The notes under the pieces are model-generated. The model was not told the origin of the DNA and made no database searches. It saw only the letters and a list, made by a program, of their open reading frames with translations. Shown piece after piece: positions 1 to 8,343 of a DNA stretch of 64,000 bases. Made by a program: the position numbers and the translations under genes. Source of the DNA: Alphaproteobacteria bacterium. GTDB lineage: Bacteria > Pseudomonadota > Alphaproteobacteria > Caulobacterales > Maricaulaceae. Where the stretch lies: assembly GCA_024278855.1 (NCBI GenBank), contig JAJRSJ010000038.1, positions 1-64,000 on the forward strand, read 5' to 3'. Each line of letters starts with the position of its first letter. Positions within the stretch are counted from its first letter, which is position 1.

Positions 1-72
1 AAAATCTGGCAAATAACGACAGCACAAGCCTTTACGAATCTATCTGTACAAGTCTATCTATACATGGGAGTT

Positions 73-100
73 AAGGCGTACTTAATGGTACGCCTTTTCT
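73..100 (+). terminator. Rho-independent terminator of an off-window upstream gene
   Basis: An 8-bp inverted repeat (73-80 pairing with 89-96, core GGCGTA/TACGCC) with an 8-nt loop runs directly into a T-rich tract (TTTTCTTTTC). This is the classic intrinsic terminator layout on the plus strand. It sits just ahead of the carboxypeptidase gene, so it probably ends a transcript that began left of the window. Bases 1-72 hold no recognisable gene. Confidence 0.7.
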
Positions 101-128
101 TTTCTGCATAAACCATTATGGGTTGATT

Positions 129-1301
129 ATGACAAGATATCTTTTTTCGCATTGCGTTGCCTTTTTCGTTTTATTTGCCGCTAGTTTGTGTGCGCCTACG
201 GCCTTTGCGCAAAGTAAACCCGAGTTTCAGACATCCGCACACAATTTGATTATTCTGGATTATCAAAGCGGGGAAATTCTGTTTGAGAAAAACGCCCGCA
301 CCCCCATGTATCCCGCCTCTATGACCAAAATCATGACGGCCATTATTGTGTTTGACCGTCTGAAATCCGGCGAATTGTCCTTGGACGACGAATTCACCGT
401 TAGCGAAGATGCGTGGCGGCGCGGCGGCGCGGCCTCTGGGTCTTCCACTATGTTTTTAGAGCCAAATTCCAAAGTTAAAATTCGTGATTTGTTACGTGGT
501 GTCATTATACAATCCGGCAATGACGCTTGTATTGTCTTGGCTCAAGGCATAGCCGGCAGCGAGGCCGCTTTCGCTGAATTGATGAATGTCAAAGCAAGAG
601 AATTGGGGTTGGAGAATGCGAATTTTGTCAACGCAACTGGGTGGCCCGACCCGAACCATAAAATCAGTGCCTATGAACTGGCATGGTTGGCCCGCCATTC
701 CATAGCCGCCCACACGGAAATGTTTAAAATCTATGCCCAGCGCGACTTTACCTGGAACGGCATTACCCAACAAAACCGCAATCCTCTCTACGGCTCGCGC
801 ATTGCAGGGGTTGACGGCATGAAAACCGGCCACACCAAAATATCAAAATACGGGTTTGTCGGGACCGGCATGCAAGACGGGATACGCCGAATATTTGTCA
901 TTAACGGGTTGGAGACAAATGCCGCCAGAAGATCCGAATCGCGGCGCGTTATGGCCAAGGCTTTTAAGGATTTTAAAGTGTATAATCTTATCAAGTCTGG
1001 TGAAAAAATCGGTACTGCGCCAGTCTTTATGGGTAAATCAGAGGTCGTGGATTTGGTCAGTAGTGAAGATATATCCGTAGGACTTTATGTGCCGGTCCGG
1101 AATGATTTAAAACTACAGATAAAATTTTTAGGCCCTATCCCTGCGCCAATTATGCGCGGTGATCATATTGCTGATCTGATTATAACGGCTCCGGGGCGCG
1201 AGGTCGAAACAATTGCCCTCTTGGCGGCAGATGACGTAAAAAGAAAATCTATTCCTGCGCGGATAACGGCCTCTTTGGTGCGCAAAATTCTTAAACAATA
1301 A
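129..1301 (+). CDS. D-alanyl-D-alanine carboxypeptidase (penicillin-binding protein 5/6 family)
   Basis: This is a periplasmic serine peptidase that trims the terminal D-Ala from peptidoglycan pentapeptides (MEROPS S11 family). All three family motifs are present: SxxK as S64-M-T-K67, SxN as S129-G-N131, and KTG at 232-234. Residues 1-28 form a signal peptide ending in TAFAQ. Residues from about 270 fit the C-terminal PBP5 domain, and the last ~15 residues are basic, as in the membrane-anchoring tail of the family. I start at ATG 129 because the only earlier in-frame start is a TTG at 123 with no better ribosome site. The length of 390 aa is normal. tmk follows after 24 bp, so the two may be co-transcribed. 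The exact paralogue (dacA, dacC or dacF) cannot be decided. Confidence 0.93.
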   Translation: MTRYLFSHCVAFFVLFAASLCAPTAFAQSKPEFQTSAHNLIILDYQSGEILFEKNARTPMYPASMTKIMTAIIVFDRLKSGELSLDDEFTVSEDAWRRGGAASGSSTMFLEPNSKVKIRDLLRGVIIQSGNDACIVLAQGIAGSEAAFAELMNVKARELGLENANFVNATGWPDPNHKISAYELAWLARHSIAAHTEMFKIYAQRDFTWNGITQQNRNPLYGSRIAGVDGMKTGHTKISKYGFVGTGMQDGIRRIFVINGLETNAARRSESRRVMAKAFKDFKVYNLIKSGEKIGTAPVFMGKSEVVDLVSSEDISVGLYVPVRNDLKLQIKFLGPIPAPIMRGDHIADLIITAPGREVETIALLAADDVKRKSIPARITASLVRKILKQ

Positions 1302-1325
1302 TGGATAAATACACGGAATTAGATA

Positions 1326-1967
1326 ATGGAAACTGGTAAATTCATAACCCTTGAAGGCGGCGAAGGCGCGGGAAAAACCACCCAGGCCACGCGCATTAAA
1401 TCAGCACTGGAAGCTGCCAATATCGAAGTTGTTGTGACCCGCGAACCTGGCGGTACATTCGGGGCCGAGGCTATTCGCGACCTTGTTCTTGGTGGCTCCC
1501 ATGAGCGTTGGTCCGGTTTAACCGAATTGCTGTTGATGTATGCGGCGCGGCTTGACCATGTGGAGAAATTGATCAAACCGGCTTTGGCGCGGGGTGTATG
1601 GGTGTTGTGTGACCGGTTTAACGATTCGTCTATGGGATATCAGGGCTATGCAAGAGGCCTGGGACGCGAACGTGTTGCCGCCATAGATCAAGTGGTTTTG
1701 GACGGTTTTAAACCGGATTTGACCATATTATTTGATATAGATCCAATTTTGGCCCAAAGGCGGGTGAAAACACGCGGCGAAGATTTATCCCGCTTTGACA
1801 CTGAAGAACTGGAATTTCACAAAACCTTGCGGGCCGCCTTTTTGGATATTGCCAAACGTAATGCGGAGCGGTTCGGTATTGTTGACGCCACCTTGTCACG
1901 AGATGCAATCGAGACCCAAATAAAGCATATTTTGATGCAAAAATTTACGGGGCTACGTCTTGGCTAA
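1326..1967 (+). CDS. tmk: Thymidylate kinase
   Basis: The enzyme phosphorylates dTMP to dTDP in the cytoplasm, an essential step of dTTP supply. The Walker A loop GGEGAGKTTQ lies at residues 11-20, the dTMP-binding DR pair at D96-R97 within CDRFNDSSMGYQG, and an Arg-rich lid region near 146-155. The length of 213 aa is typical. The stop overlaps the start of holB by 8 bp, which suggests translational coupling. A tmk-holB-tatD order is common in bacteria and strengthens all three calls. Confidence 0.96.
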   Translation: METGKFITLEGGEGAGKTTQATRIKSALEAANIEVVVTREPGGTFGAEAIRDLVLGGSHERWSGLTELLLMYAARLDHVEKLIKPALARGVWVLCDRFNDSSMGYQGYARGLGRERVAAIDQVVLDGFKPDLTILFDIDPILAQRRVKTRGEDLSRFDTEELEFHKTLRAAFLDIAKRNAERFGIVDATLSRDAIETQIKHILMQKFTGLRLG

Positions 1968-3018
1968 ACCGATTGAACAAACATACCCAGAAGCGGACAA
2001 GGCCAATGATTGCCCGCGGCCACGGGATGTATATTCGCTAATCGGCCACAGCAGCGGCGAAACCCGCTTTGCCAATATGCATGCCAATGACAGTTTGCAC
2101 CATGCTTGGCTTATTAGCGGCCCTTCGGGGATTGGAAAAGCGACTTTGGCTTACCGGATGATCCGTACAGTGCTTGGCGGTCAACCACAAACTGCGGGCA
2201 GACTTGATGTAGCGGCTAGCGATCCCGTTTCTAAACGCATACAGTCCCTTGGTCATGGAGATTTTTTGCTTATTCGGCGGCCCTACGACTTGAAAAGTAA
2301 AAAATTACGGGCAGAAATCCCCATTGCGGAGGCCCGAAAAATCGGGGACTTTTTCTCGCGCAAAGCCTCTGAAGGCGGGTGGCGGGTTTGTTTGATTGAC
2401 AATATTGACGACATGAACCGCAGCGCGACAAATGCTTTGTTAAAAATATTGGAGGAGCCACCCAAGCAGGCCTTGTTGATTTTATTGTCCAGTGCGCCGG
2501 GACGATTGTTGCCGACCATTCGTTCGCGCTGCATGGCATTGCCTCTGCGACCGGTACCAGAAACCGTGCTAAGAGACTGGTTGAGCACTCAGGTAAATGC
2601 ACCAGATACAGACATAGACGCGGCCGTGAAATTAGCAGGAGGGGCACCGGGCAAGGCGCTAGCCTATGTGCAAAATGCCGACACAGTTTTGCGTCCTTTG
2701 GCGCGGTTTATAGGCGGCTTCCCGGCCCAAAATGCGCGGCAATATCACAGTATTTCTGATACTTTATCTCTGGCAAAAAACGCTCCAAGCCATGATCTGT
2801 TTTGGGAAGGCCTGCAAGACATATTACACGCCCAGGCGGTTTATGCCGCAACCGGGGAATGGGGCGGCGCATTTGAACCGCTTGCCTTGCGCCGTGATGT
2901 TGATGAATGGGTCGCGGTTCGCGCCGAGCTTAACCAAATGCGTTGGGCCGGGGCGGGCCTCAATATGAACAAAAAAAACGTGCTTTTACAGGCCTTGATG
3001 CGTATTGGAGCAGCGTGA
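1960..3018 (+). CDS. holB: DNA polymerase III delta-prime subunit (clamp loader)
   Basis: This is the clamp-loader subunit that helps place the beta clamp on DNA. It carries an AAA+ P-loop (GPSGIGK, 54-60) and the arginine-finger SRC motif at S189-R190-C191 (PTIRSRC). A LLKILEEPP segment at about 160-168 is typical of the delta-prime/gamma family. The zinc-binding cysteine cluster of enteric relatives is not evident. Translation appears to start at TTG 1960, inside the end of tmk. The 3' end overlaps tatD in a TGATG junction. The first ~30 residues are poorly conserved in the family, so the start is slightly uncertain. Confidence 0.93.
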   Translation: MAKPIEQTYPEADKANDCPRPRDVYSLIGHSSGETRFANMHANDSLHHAWLISGPSGIGKATLAYRMIRTVLGGQPQTAGRLDVAASDPVSKRIQSLGHGDFLLIRRPYDLKSKKLRAEIPIAEARKIGDFFSRKASEGGWRVCLIDNIDDMNRSATNALLKILEEPPKQALLILLSSAPGRLLPTIRSRCMALPLRPVPETVLRDWLSTQVNAPDTDIDAAVKLAGGAPGKALAYVQNADTVLRPLARFIGGFPAQNARQYHSISDTLSLAKNAPSHDLFWEGLQDILHAQAVYAATGEWGGAFEPLALRRDVDEWVAVRAELNQMRWAGAGLNMNKKNVLLQALMRIGAA

Positions 3019-3806
3019 TGTTTTTAGTCGATAGTCATGTCAATTTGCACGGCGAGCAATTTACCGATGATTTAGAGCAAGTGGTCGCCCGCGCTCATGC
3101 AGCGGGTGTCGAAACCATGCTGAATATTTGCTGCAAAGTTTCTGAATTTGACATGGTTTTGTCCGCTGCGGAAAAATTTGATAATACGTATGCATCTGTC
3201 GGAACCCACCCCCACGAAGCACGGGAAAACCCTGATATAAAAGCCAGTAAAATCATAGAATTAAGTAAGCATCCCAAAGTGGTTGGCATTGGGGAGACAG
3301 GTTTGGATTTTCATTATAATTATTCAGGTGAAAACGACCAATATGCCAATTTTCTCGCCCATATTGAAGCGGCCCGCCAAACCCAATTACCCCTGATTAT
3401 CCATAGTAGAAATGCAGATAGCCAGATGGCTGATATGTTGGAAAGTGAAATGAAAAAAGGTGAGTTTCCGGCTTTGTTGCATTGCTATACTGGTGGGACG
3501 GAATTGGCCCGCCGGGCCGCTGATTTGGGGCTGTATTTCTCGCTTTCAGGCATATTGACCTTTAAAAACGCGCATGATCTACGGGCAATTGCTAAAAACC
3601 TACCCGAAGACAGATTGCTGATCGAAACCGATTGCCCATATTTAGCCCCTACACCGTACCGAGGGCGCCGCAATGAGCCTGCCTGGGTTGTGCGTGTGGC
3701 CGAAGATTTGGCGGCTCTCAAAGGCTGGAGTATCCCAGACACGGCCAAGCGCACAACAGATGCGTTTTTTGAGCTGTTTAGTAAGGCGAAAAGGCCCGTA
3801 TTATGA
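3018..3806 (+). CDS. tatD: TatD-family metal-dependent hydrolase (DNase)
   Basis: This is a TIM-barrel metallohydrolase of the TatD/YcfH family; characterised members have 3'-5' DNA exonuclease or related nuclease activity. The metal ligands E93 (GIGETGLDFHY), H129 (IIHSR), H155 (LLHCYTGG) and D205 (IETDCPYL) are visible. The N-terminal HxH motif reads H7-V-N9, so the second histidine is replaced by asparagine. From memory, E. coli TatD also lacks the full HxH motif, so activity is not excluded. I start at ATG 3018, which overlaps the holB stop. The frame is open further upstream, but that extension lies inside holB. The length is 262 aa. Confidence 0.9.
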   Translation: MFLVDSHVNLHGEQFTDDLEQVVARAHAAGVETMLNICCKVSEFDMVLSAAEKFDNTYASVGTHPHEARENPDIKASKIIELSKHPKVVGIGETGLDFHYNYSGENDQYANFLAHIEAARQTQLPLIIHSRNADSQMADMLESEMKKGEFPALLHCYTGGTELARRAADLGLYFSLSGILTFKNAHDLRAIAKNLPEDRLLIETDCPYLAPTPYRGRRNEPAWVVRVAEDLAALKGWSIPDTAKRTTDAFFELFSKAKRPVL

Positions 3807-4648
3807 GCAAGAAAACCACCCATAATTTGCAAATTACTATACTGGGATGCGGCTCTAGCGGCGGTGTGCCGCGTGTTGGTGGTGATTGGGGGGCGTGTGA
3901 CCCGTTTGAGCCTAAAAATGCCCGCAGCCGCTGTTCGATTTTGGTTGAATATTGGCAAAGTAAAGACGGGCAGGGGCATGCTTCTGAGCGCACTGTGGTT
4001 TTGGTGGATACCTCGCCGGACTTACGCCGGCAGTTACTGGACTGCAATATAGACCATATTGACGCGGTGATTTATACCCATGACCACGGCGATCAGACCA
4101 ACGGTGTTGATGATTTGCGGGCCGTAGCCTACGGTCAAGGGGCGCGGATACCCACCTATATGGGGGCTGAGACCAAGGAAACTTTATTGCAACGTTTTGG
4201 TTATTGCTTTGAAATGCCCAAAGGCCGCGTTCACGCGCCTATATTAGAGCTACAAGATTTAATTGCAGATACTGATAAATTTTCAATATCCGGCCCCGGC
4301 GGTGATTTACCCATTTCAGTTTTTGAGGTTGGCCACGGCAATACCAATGCATTTGGTTTCACATTTTGTGGTAAAATAGCGTATACGCCAGATGTGCATT
4401 CCGTCAGCACTGAAGTTTTAAACCGCCTTGAGGGTTTGGATATCTGGATTGTCGATGCGCTCCGCTATCATAAGCACCCAACGCATACCCATATGGATAA
4501 GACGCTTATTTGGGGTGCGCAAACAAAAACCAAACAATTGGTATTCACCAATATGCACATAGATATGGATTACAATACTTTATCATCAGAGCTGTTGGGC
4601 GCACATATATGCGCTTATGACGGCATGGTCATAAATTGGAAAAGCTAG
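3803..4648 (+). CDS. MBL-fold metal hydrolase, PhnP-like
   Basis: This is a cytoplasmic metallo-beta-lactamase-fold phosphodiesterase-like protein. It begins with the GCGSSGGVPR motif of PhnP-type proteins (15-24). The metal-binding signature reads H93-D-H95-G-D97-Q98, with glutamine where many relatives have the fourth-position histidine. Further candidate ligands are the His of FEVGHGN, the Asp of YTPDVHS and the His-rich stretch HKHPTHTH. The gene overlaps tatD by 4 bp (ATGA) and ends the operon. A gene of this type directly after tatD is common in alphaproteobacteria. The substrate is unknown. Confidence 0.85.
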   Translation: MSKKTTHNLQITILGCGSSGGVPRVGGDWGACDPFEPKNARSRCSILVEYWQSKDGQGHASERTVVLVDTSPDLRRQLLDCNIDHIDAVIYTHDHGDQTNGVDDLRAVAYGQGARIPTYMGAETKETLLQRFGYCFEMPKGRVHAPILELQDLIADTDKFSISGPGGDLPISVFEVGHGNTNAFGFTFCGKIAYTPDVHSVSTEVLNRLEGLDIWIVDALRYHKHPTHTHMDKTLIWGAQTKTKQLVFTNMHIDMDYNTLSSELLGAHICAYDGMVINWKS

Positions 4649-4680
4649 TAAAATTAGCATTGTATCGCATTTACTAGACC

Positions 4681-4716
4681 CGCATAGTTCTCATAATATA
4701 AATTATGCGCCTTTTT
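4681..4716 (+). terminator. Possible terminator after the tmk-holB-tatD operon
   Basis: CGCATA (4681-4686) can pair with TATGCG (4704-4709) and is followed by CCTTTTTG. The stem is short and the loop is long and AT-rich, so this is a weak candidate. Its position between two same-strand operons fits a terminator. Confidence 0.35.
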
Positions 4717-4732
4717 GATGGAGGGCATTATA

Positions 4733-4744
4733 TGACATATGTCA
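4733..4744. promoter_or_regulatory. 12-bp perfect palindrome upstream of the ABC exporter operon
   Basis: TGACATATGTCA is a perfect dyad 84 bp before the GTG start of the ABC ATPase. Response regulators and MarR-type repressors often bind such sites. The operon encodes its own NarL-type regulator, which makes autoregulation a reasonable guess. Nothing else in the sequence proves binding. Confidence 0.3.
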
Positions 4745-4827
4745 CCTCATTTAATTGCACTCTGTCAATTTCGTAAATAATATAACTGGGCTAGTTTTTT
4801 TTTGTAAATTAAGCAAAAGGTTTAAAC

Positions 4828-5742
4828 GTGCCAACAACTGGTGAAACCCCCATAAGCGCCACAGGCTTAACCAAGACATTTGGTAAGACAATTGCGCTAA
4901 ATTCAGTAAACCTTGTCGTCCCCAAAGGCGATATCACGGCAATTTTAGGTGAAAACGGTGCGGGGAAAACCACCCTCATCCATGTCTGTCTTGGCTTGAC
5001 TAAGCCGACCAGTGGCCAAATATCCATGTTTGGCCACTCCCCAGGCGCACACCCTGCCCGACTGCGTACAGGGGTGATGTTACAAGATGCAGACCTGCCG
5101 GATTTGTTGACGCCCCGTGAACATATTACGCTGTTCGCCAGTTATTACCAAGACCCGTTAAATTTGCCTGACGTAATAGACATGTGTAAATTAGCTAAAT
5201 TTGCGGATAAAAAATATAAAACCCTGTCCGGCGGCCAAAAACGCCGGGTTCAATTTGCTCTGGCTATTATTGGCAATCCTGATCTGGTCTTTTTAGACGA
5301 GCCAACCACAGGCCTGGATACGCAGACACGCAGAATGCTTTGGGGTGTGGTGCGAGAGCTTGCCAAAGACGGGCGTACGGTAATTCTGACGACCCATTAT
5401 TTAGAAGAAGCGGACGCCCTAGCCGATAGAATTGTGGTAATGCACGGCGGAAATATTATTGCCGACGCCCCTACCCCGCAAATTCGGGCAGTCGCCGGCG
5501 GCGCGGTGATTACATGCACCACGGTGTTAACCGTTGCGGCGCTCAAGAGCTTGCCTGATGTTAAATCTGTGCGCAAAACGGGTCGTTTCGTTCAGATAAA
5601 CACACAAAACCAGACGACAACCATGAAAAGCTTGTTGGCAGCAGACCCACAAGTATCGGAGCTTGTTATAAAGAAACCAAGTCTGGAAGAAGCGTTTGAC
5701 CGAATCGTCCAAACGCCACAGCAAAACCAAGAAAAGGCGTAA
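4828..5742 (+). CDS. ABC transporter ATP-binding protein (CcmA/drug-exporter type)
   Basis: This is the nucleotide-binding subunit of an ABC-2 type exporter. Walker A is GENGAGKTT at 41-49, the signature LSGGQKRR at 133-140, Walker B LVFLDEPTTGLD ends near 164, and the H-loop lies in TTHYLEEADAL. Translation starts at GTG 4828 behind an AAAAGG ribosome site. The C-terminal ~90 residues resemble the accessory domain seen in antibiotic and lipid exporters of this class. The permease gene begins 4 bp after the stop. The gene heads a run of five same-strand genes with overlaps or gaps of 15 bp or less. The exported compound is unknown. Confidence 0.92.
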   Translation: MPTTGETPISATGLTKTFGKTIALNSVNLVVPKGDITAILGENGAGKTTLIHVCLGLTKPTSGQISMFGHSPGAHPARLRTGVMLQDADLPDLLTPREHITLFASYYQDPLNLPDVIDMCKLAKFADKKYKTLSGGQKRRVQFALAIIGNPDLVFLDEPTTGLDTQTRRMLWGVVRELAKDGRTVILTTHYLEEADALADRIVVMHGGNIIADAPTPQIRAVAGGAVITCTTVLTVAALKSLPDVKSVRKTGRFVQINTQNQTTTMKSLLAADPQVSELVIKKPSLEEAFDRIVQTPQQNQEKA

Positions 5743-5745
5743 ATC

Positions 5746-6504
5746 ATGCAAACCTTGTCTCTAAATGCCTTTTTTAACGAATGCGGCGCAGAAATCCTAA
5801 AGGCGGTGCGCGCCCCTGAATATATATTACCGACCTTGATTTTACCCGTCGCCTTTTACGCCCTATTTGCATTTGCCATGCCAAATAGCGGCACTAGCGG
5901 CGCTCGGTATTTACTAGCGACCTACGGCGTTTTTGCCGTCATGGGGCCAGCTATATTCGGGTTTGGTGTTGGTGTCGCCAATGAACGCGATAGGGGTTGG
6001 CTCAAAATTAAACGCGCATCCCCTGCCCCGGCCATTTCCTATATTGGCGCAAAAATTATGGTGACACTTATTTTCGCGAGCCTGGCTCTCATTCCAATTT
6101 ACCTGCTTGCCGGCTTTAGAGCGCAAATTGTTTTGGCGCGCAGTGACTGGTTTTTGCTGTTTGGATTACACATGTTATCCGTTTTACCCTTTATCCTCAT
6201 CGGTTTGACACTTGGGTTTTCCTTTGGCTCGAACGGTGCGGTCGCAGTATCCAATATTGTTTTTCTGGGCATGGCCGCTCTTGGTGGTTTGTGGTTACCG
6301 GCCTTTTTATTCCCGGCCCCGCTACAAAAATTTGCCGCAACCCTGCCCTCCTATCAATTGGCCGAAATTGCCTTGGCGATTGTCGGGGCTTCGTCGCAAA
6401 CCGGCGCCGAACGTATACCCTTGCAAAACCTCAATATCGTCGCAATTATGACAATAATTTTGGCAGGTCTTGCCATTTGGGCTTGGCGCAGACAGCGCGA
6501 CTAG
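5746..6504 (+). CDS. ABC-2 type transporter permease
   Basis: This is an integral membrane protein of 252 aa with about six hydrophobic segments, including 27-45, 57-75, 103-126, 137-160 and a last one near 229-247. That is the fold of ABC-2 permeases. It lies 4 bp behind its ATPase and 15 bp ahead of the amidohydrolase start. The pair forms a half-transporter that should work as a dimer. Similar ATPase-permease-DesK-DesR groups are common in bacteria and are often tied to membrane stress or peptide antibiotics. Confidence 0.88.
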   Translation: MQTLSLNAFFNECGAEILKAVRAPEYILPTLILPVAFYALFAFAMPNSGTSGARYLLATYGVFAVMGPAIFGFGVGVANERDRGWLKIKRASPAPAISYIGAKIMVTLIFASLALIPIYLLAGFRAQIVLARSDWFLLFGLHMLSVLPFILIGLTLGFSFGSNGAVAVSNIVFLGMAALGGLWLPAFLFPAPLQKFAATLPSYQLAEIALAIVGASSQTGAERIPLQNLNIVAIMTIILAGLAIWAWRRQRD

Positions 6505-6519
6505 AAATTGGAGTTTCAC

Positions 6520-8343
6520 ATGTTAAAGAAAATATTTTTCATCACCATAACCGCCTTGGTCGGGTTTTTGATTTTCATGCTATTTGTATTGCCAACGACA
6601 AGCGATAAAGAAGCGGTGGTTTTTTCCGGTAATTCATTCGCGGTTAAAAGCATCCGCGTTTTTGATGGGCAGAAAATGCACGATAATTACAGCCTGATCA
6701 TAAAAGACGGTGTGATAACCCGTATGGGCGAACGGGTAAATATCCCGAAAGGCTTGCAAACTTATGACGGCGCGAACCAGACTTTGCTCCCCGGCCTTTT
6801 AGATGCACACACCCATATATTTGGACCTGCCTTAAAAGACAGTTTGGTTTTCGGGGTCACGACAAATTTTGATATGTTCACCCGCGCCCAAACCTTAAAA
6901 GGCATGCAGTTAAAACGAAACGGCATATTGGAAACTACTGAGGCTGATTTATGGAGTGCCGGGATAATGGCAACCGCCCCGGGCGGGCACGGCACCCAAT
7001 ATGGGTTTGCCATCGAGACTTTAACCCGGCCCGATGAGGCCAGTGCATGGGTGGCGCGGCGGATCGCGGAGGGTTCTGACTATATAAAACTGGGTTATAT
7101 GCCCGGCAGAGCCAACCTGAATAGTCTAGATTTGCAAACGGCAAGCTCCCTGATAAAAGCCGGCCATGAACAGGGCGTTTTGGTTGTTGCCCATATCTCC
7201 ACACTGGCCGCCGCCCAAGATATGTTGGACGCATGCATTGACGGGCTGGTGCATATATTTGCTGATATGCCCGCTTCGGAAGAATTTATCGCCCAAGCCG
7301 CCGCCGCCAATATTTTCATTATTCCGACACTTGCCGTGATGGCCAGTGTCGCTGGCGAAAAACCTGGCGGCGATTTATTGGCAAACGAGCTTGTAACCCC
7401 ATATTTAACAGCCGCGCAAAAACAAGGACTGGCAGCAGGTTTCGGCACGGCATGGCCAGATTTTAACTTGGACATTGCCCTTGAGAACACACAAAAATTA
7501 CACAAAGCGGGTGTGGCTATTCTGGCGGGTTCCGATGCACCAAACCCGGGTACTACCCACGGAGCTAGCTTGCACCAGGAAATGGCCTTGCTAGTCCGCG
7601 CCGGGTTAACCCCGCTTGAGGCTTTAAATGCAGCGACTAGCGCCCCTGCTCTGGCTTTTGGCCTTAAAGACCGGGGGCGGATTGAAGTTGGAACCCGTGC
7701 AGATTTTGTTGTCATAGGCGGCAATCCGGACGAAAATATATCCCTAAGTTTTGCCGTAGATAATATCTTTAAAAATGGCTATGCGGTGAAACGAGTGCGC
7801 CAAAGCATATCAAATACAGATACAAGCCCGCGCCTTGCTAACGCCAAGCTTGGTCATTTCGATACGGATTTAAACCCGCCTGAAGATTTAGCCGCGCAGG
7901 GCTTTGCCTGGAGTGCGACGGATGACAAAATAGCCAATGGTAAATCTGAAGCAAAAATTTCACACATAAATTTAGGCGCAGATAAAACCGGTGGTGCATT
8001 GCGGGTAAGCGCACAGGTGCGGCCCGGTTTTTTCTTTCCGTGGGCGGGGGCTTATTTTGGCCACCCGGCGCAAAAAGCCCATAATATCGAGGCTTACAAG
8101 ACCTTAAGCTTTCAAGTGCGCGGCACACCGGGCGTGTATACTGCCATGATATTCGTATCTGGCAGCGCGGGTGCGCCGCCAAGCCAAAATTTTAACATAA
8201 CCAACGATTGGCAAACTATCATCCTGAACATAGAAGACTTTCGCGGATTAAACCCAAAATTATTCGCCGGCCTTGCGATTACCGCCGGACCTACGCCGGG
8301 CGTATTTGACTATGAGATTGATACTGTTACTTTGGGTAAATGA
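6520..8343 (+). CDS. Membrane-anchored amidohydrolase with C-terminal CIA30-like domain
   Basis: This is a 607-residue protein with an N-terminal transmembrane or uncleaved signal segment (5-25). An imidazolonepropionase-type amidohydrolase domain follows (about 40-430). H97 and H99 in DAHTHI are metal ligands, with further histidines in VVAHIST and GLVHIF and the catalytic Asp in LAGSDAPNPG. The last ~160 residues resemble the CIA30/CBM11-like beta-sandwich (DWQTIILNIEDF). I choose ATG 6520, with GGAG at 6511-6514 seven bases ahead, over the TTG at 6508. The stop overlaps the histidine kinase start (ATGA). It probably acts in the periplasm on an amide or a cyclic substrate, but its real substrate is unknown. 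Confidence 0.85.
   Translation: MLKKIFFITITALVGFLIFMLFVLPTTSDKEAVVFSGNSFAVKSIRVFDGQKMHDNYSLIIKDGVITRMGERVNIPKGLQTYDGANQTLLPGLLDAHTHIFGPALKDSLVFGVTTNFDMFTRAQTLKGMQLKRNGILETTEADLWSAGIMATAPGGHGTQYGFAIETLTRPDEASAWVARRIAEGSDYIKLGYMPGRANLNSLDLQTASSLIKAGHEQGVLVVAHISTLAAAQDMLDACIDGLVHIFADMPASEEFIAQAAAANIFIIPTLAVMASVAGEKPGGDLLANELVTPYLTAAQKQGLAAGFGTAWPDFNLDIALENTQKLHKAGVAILAGSDAPNPGTTHGASLHQEMALLVRAGLTPLEALNAATSAPALAFGLKDRGRIEVGTRADFVVIGGNPDENISLSFAVDNIFKNGYAVKRVRQSISNTDTSPRLANAKLGHFDTDLNPPEDLAAQGFAWSATDDKIANGKSEAKISHINLGADKTGGALRVSAQVRPGFFFPWAGAYFGHPAQKAHNIEAYKTLSFQVRGTPGVYTAMIFVSGSAGAPPSQNFNITNDWQTIILNIEDFRGLNPKLFAGLAITAGPTPGVFDYEIDTVTLGK

Noticed and set aside
7095..7724. 209-codon minus-strand frame inside the amidohydrolase gene
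   Set aside because: Reverse shadow of a well-supported coding region, rich in Ala/Ser/Pro with no motif.
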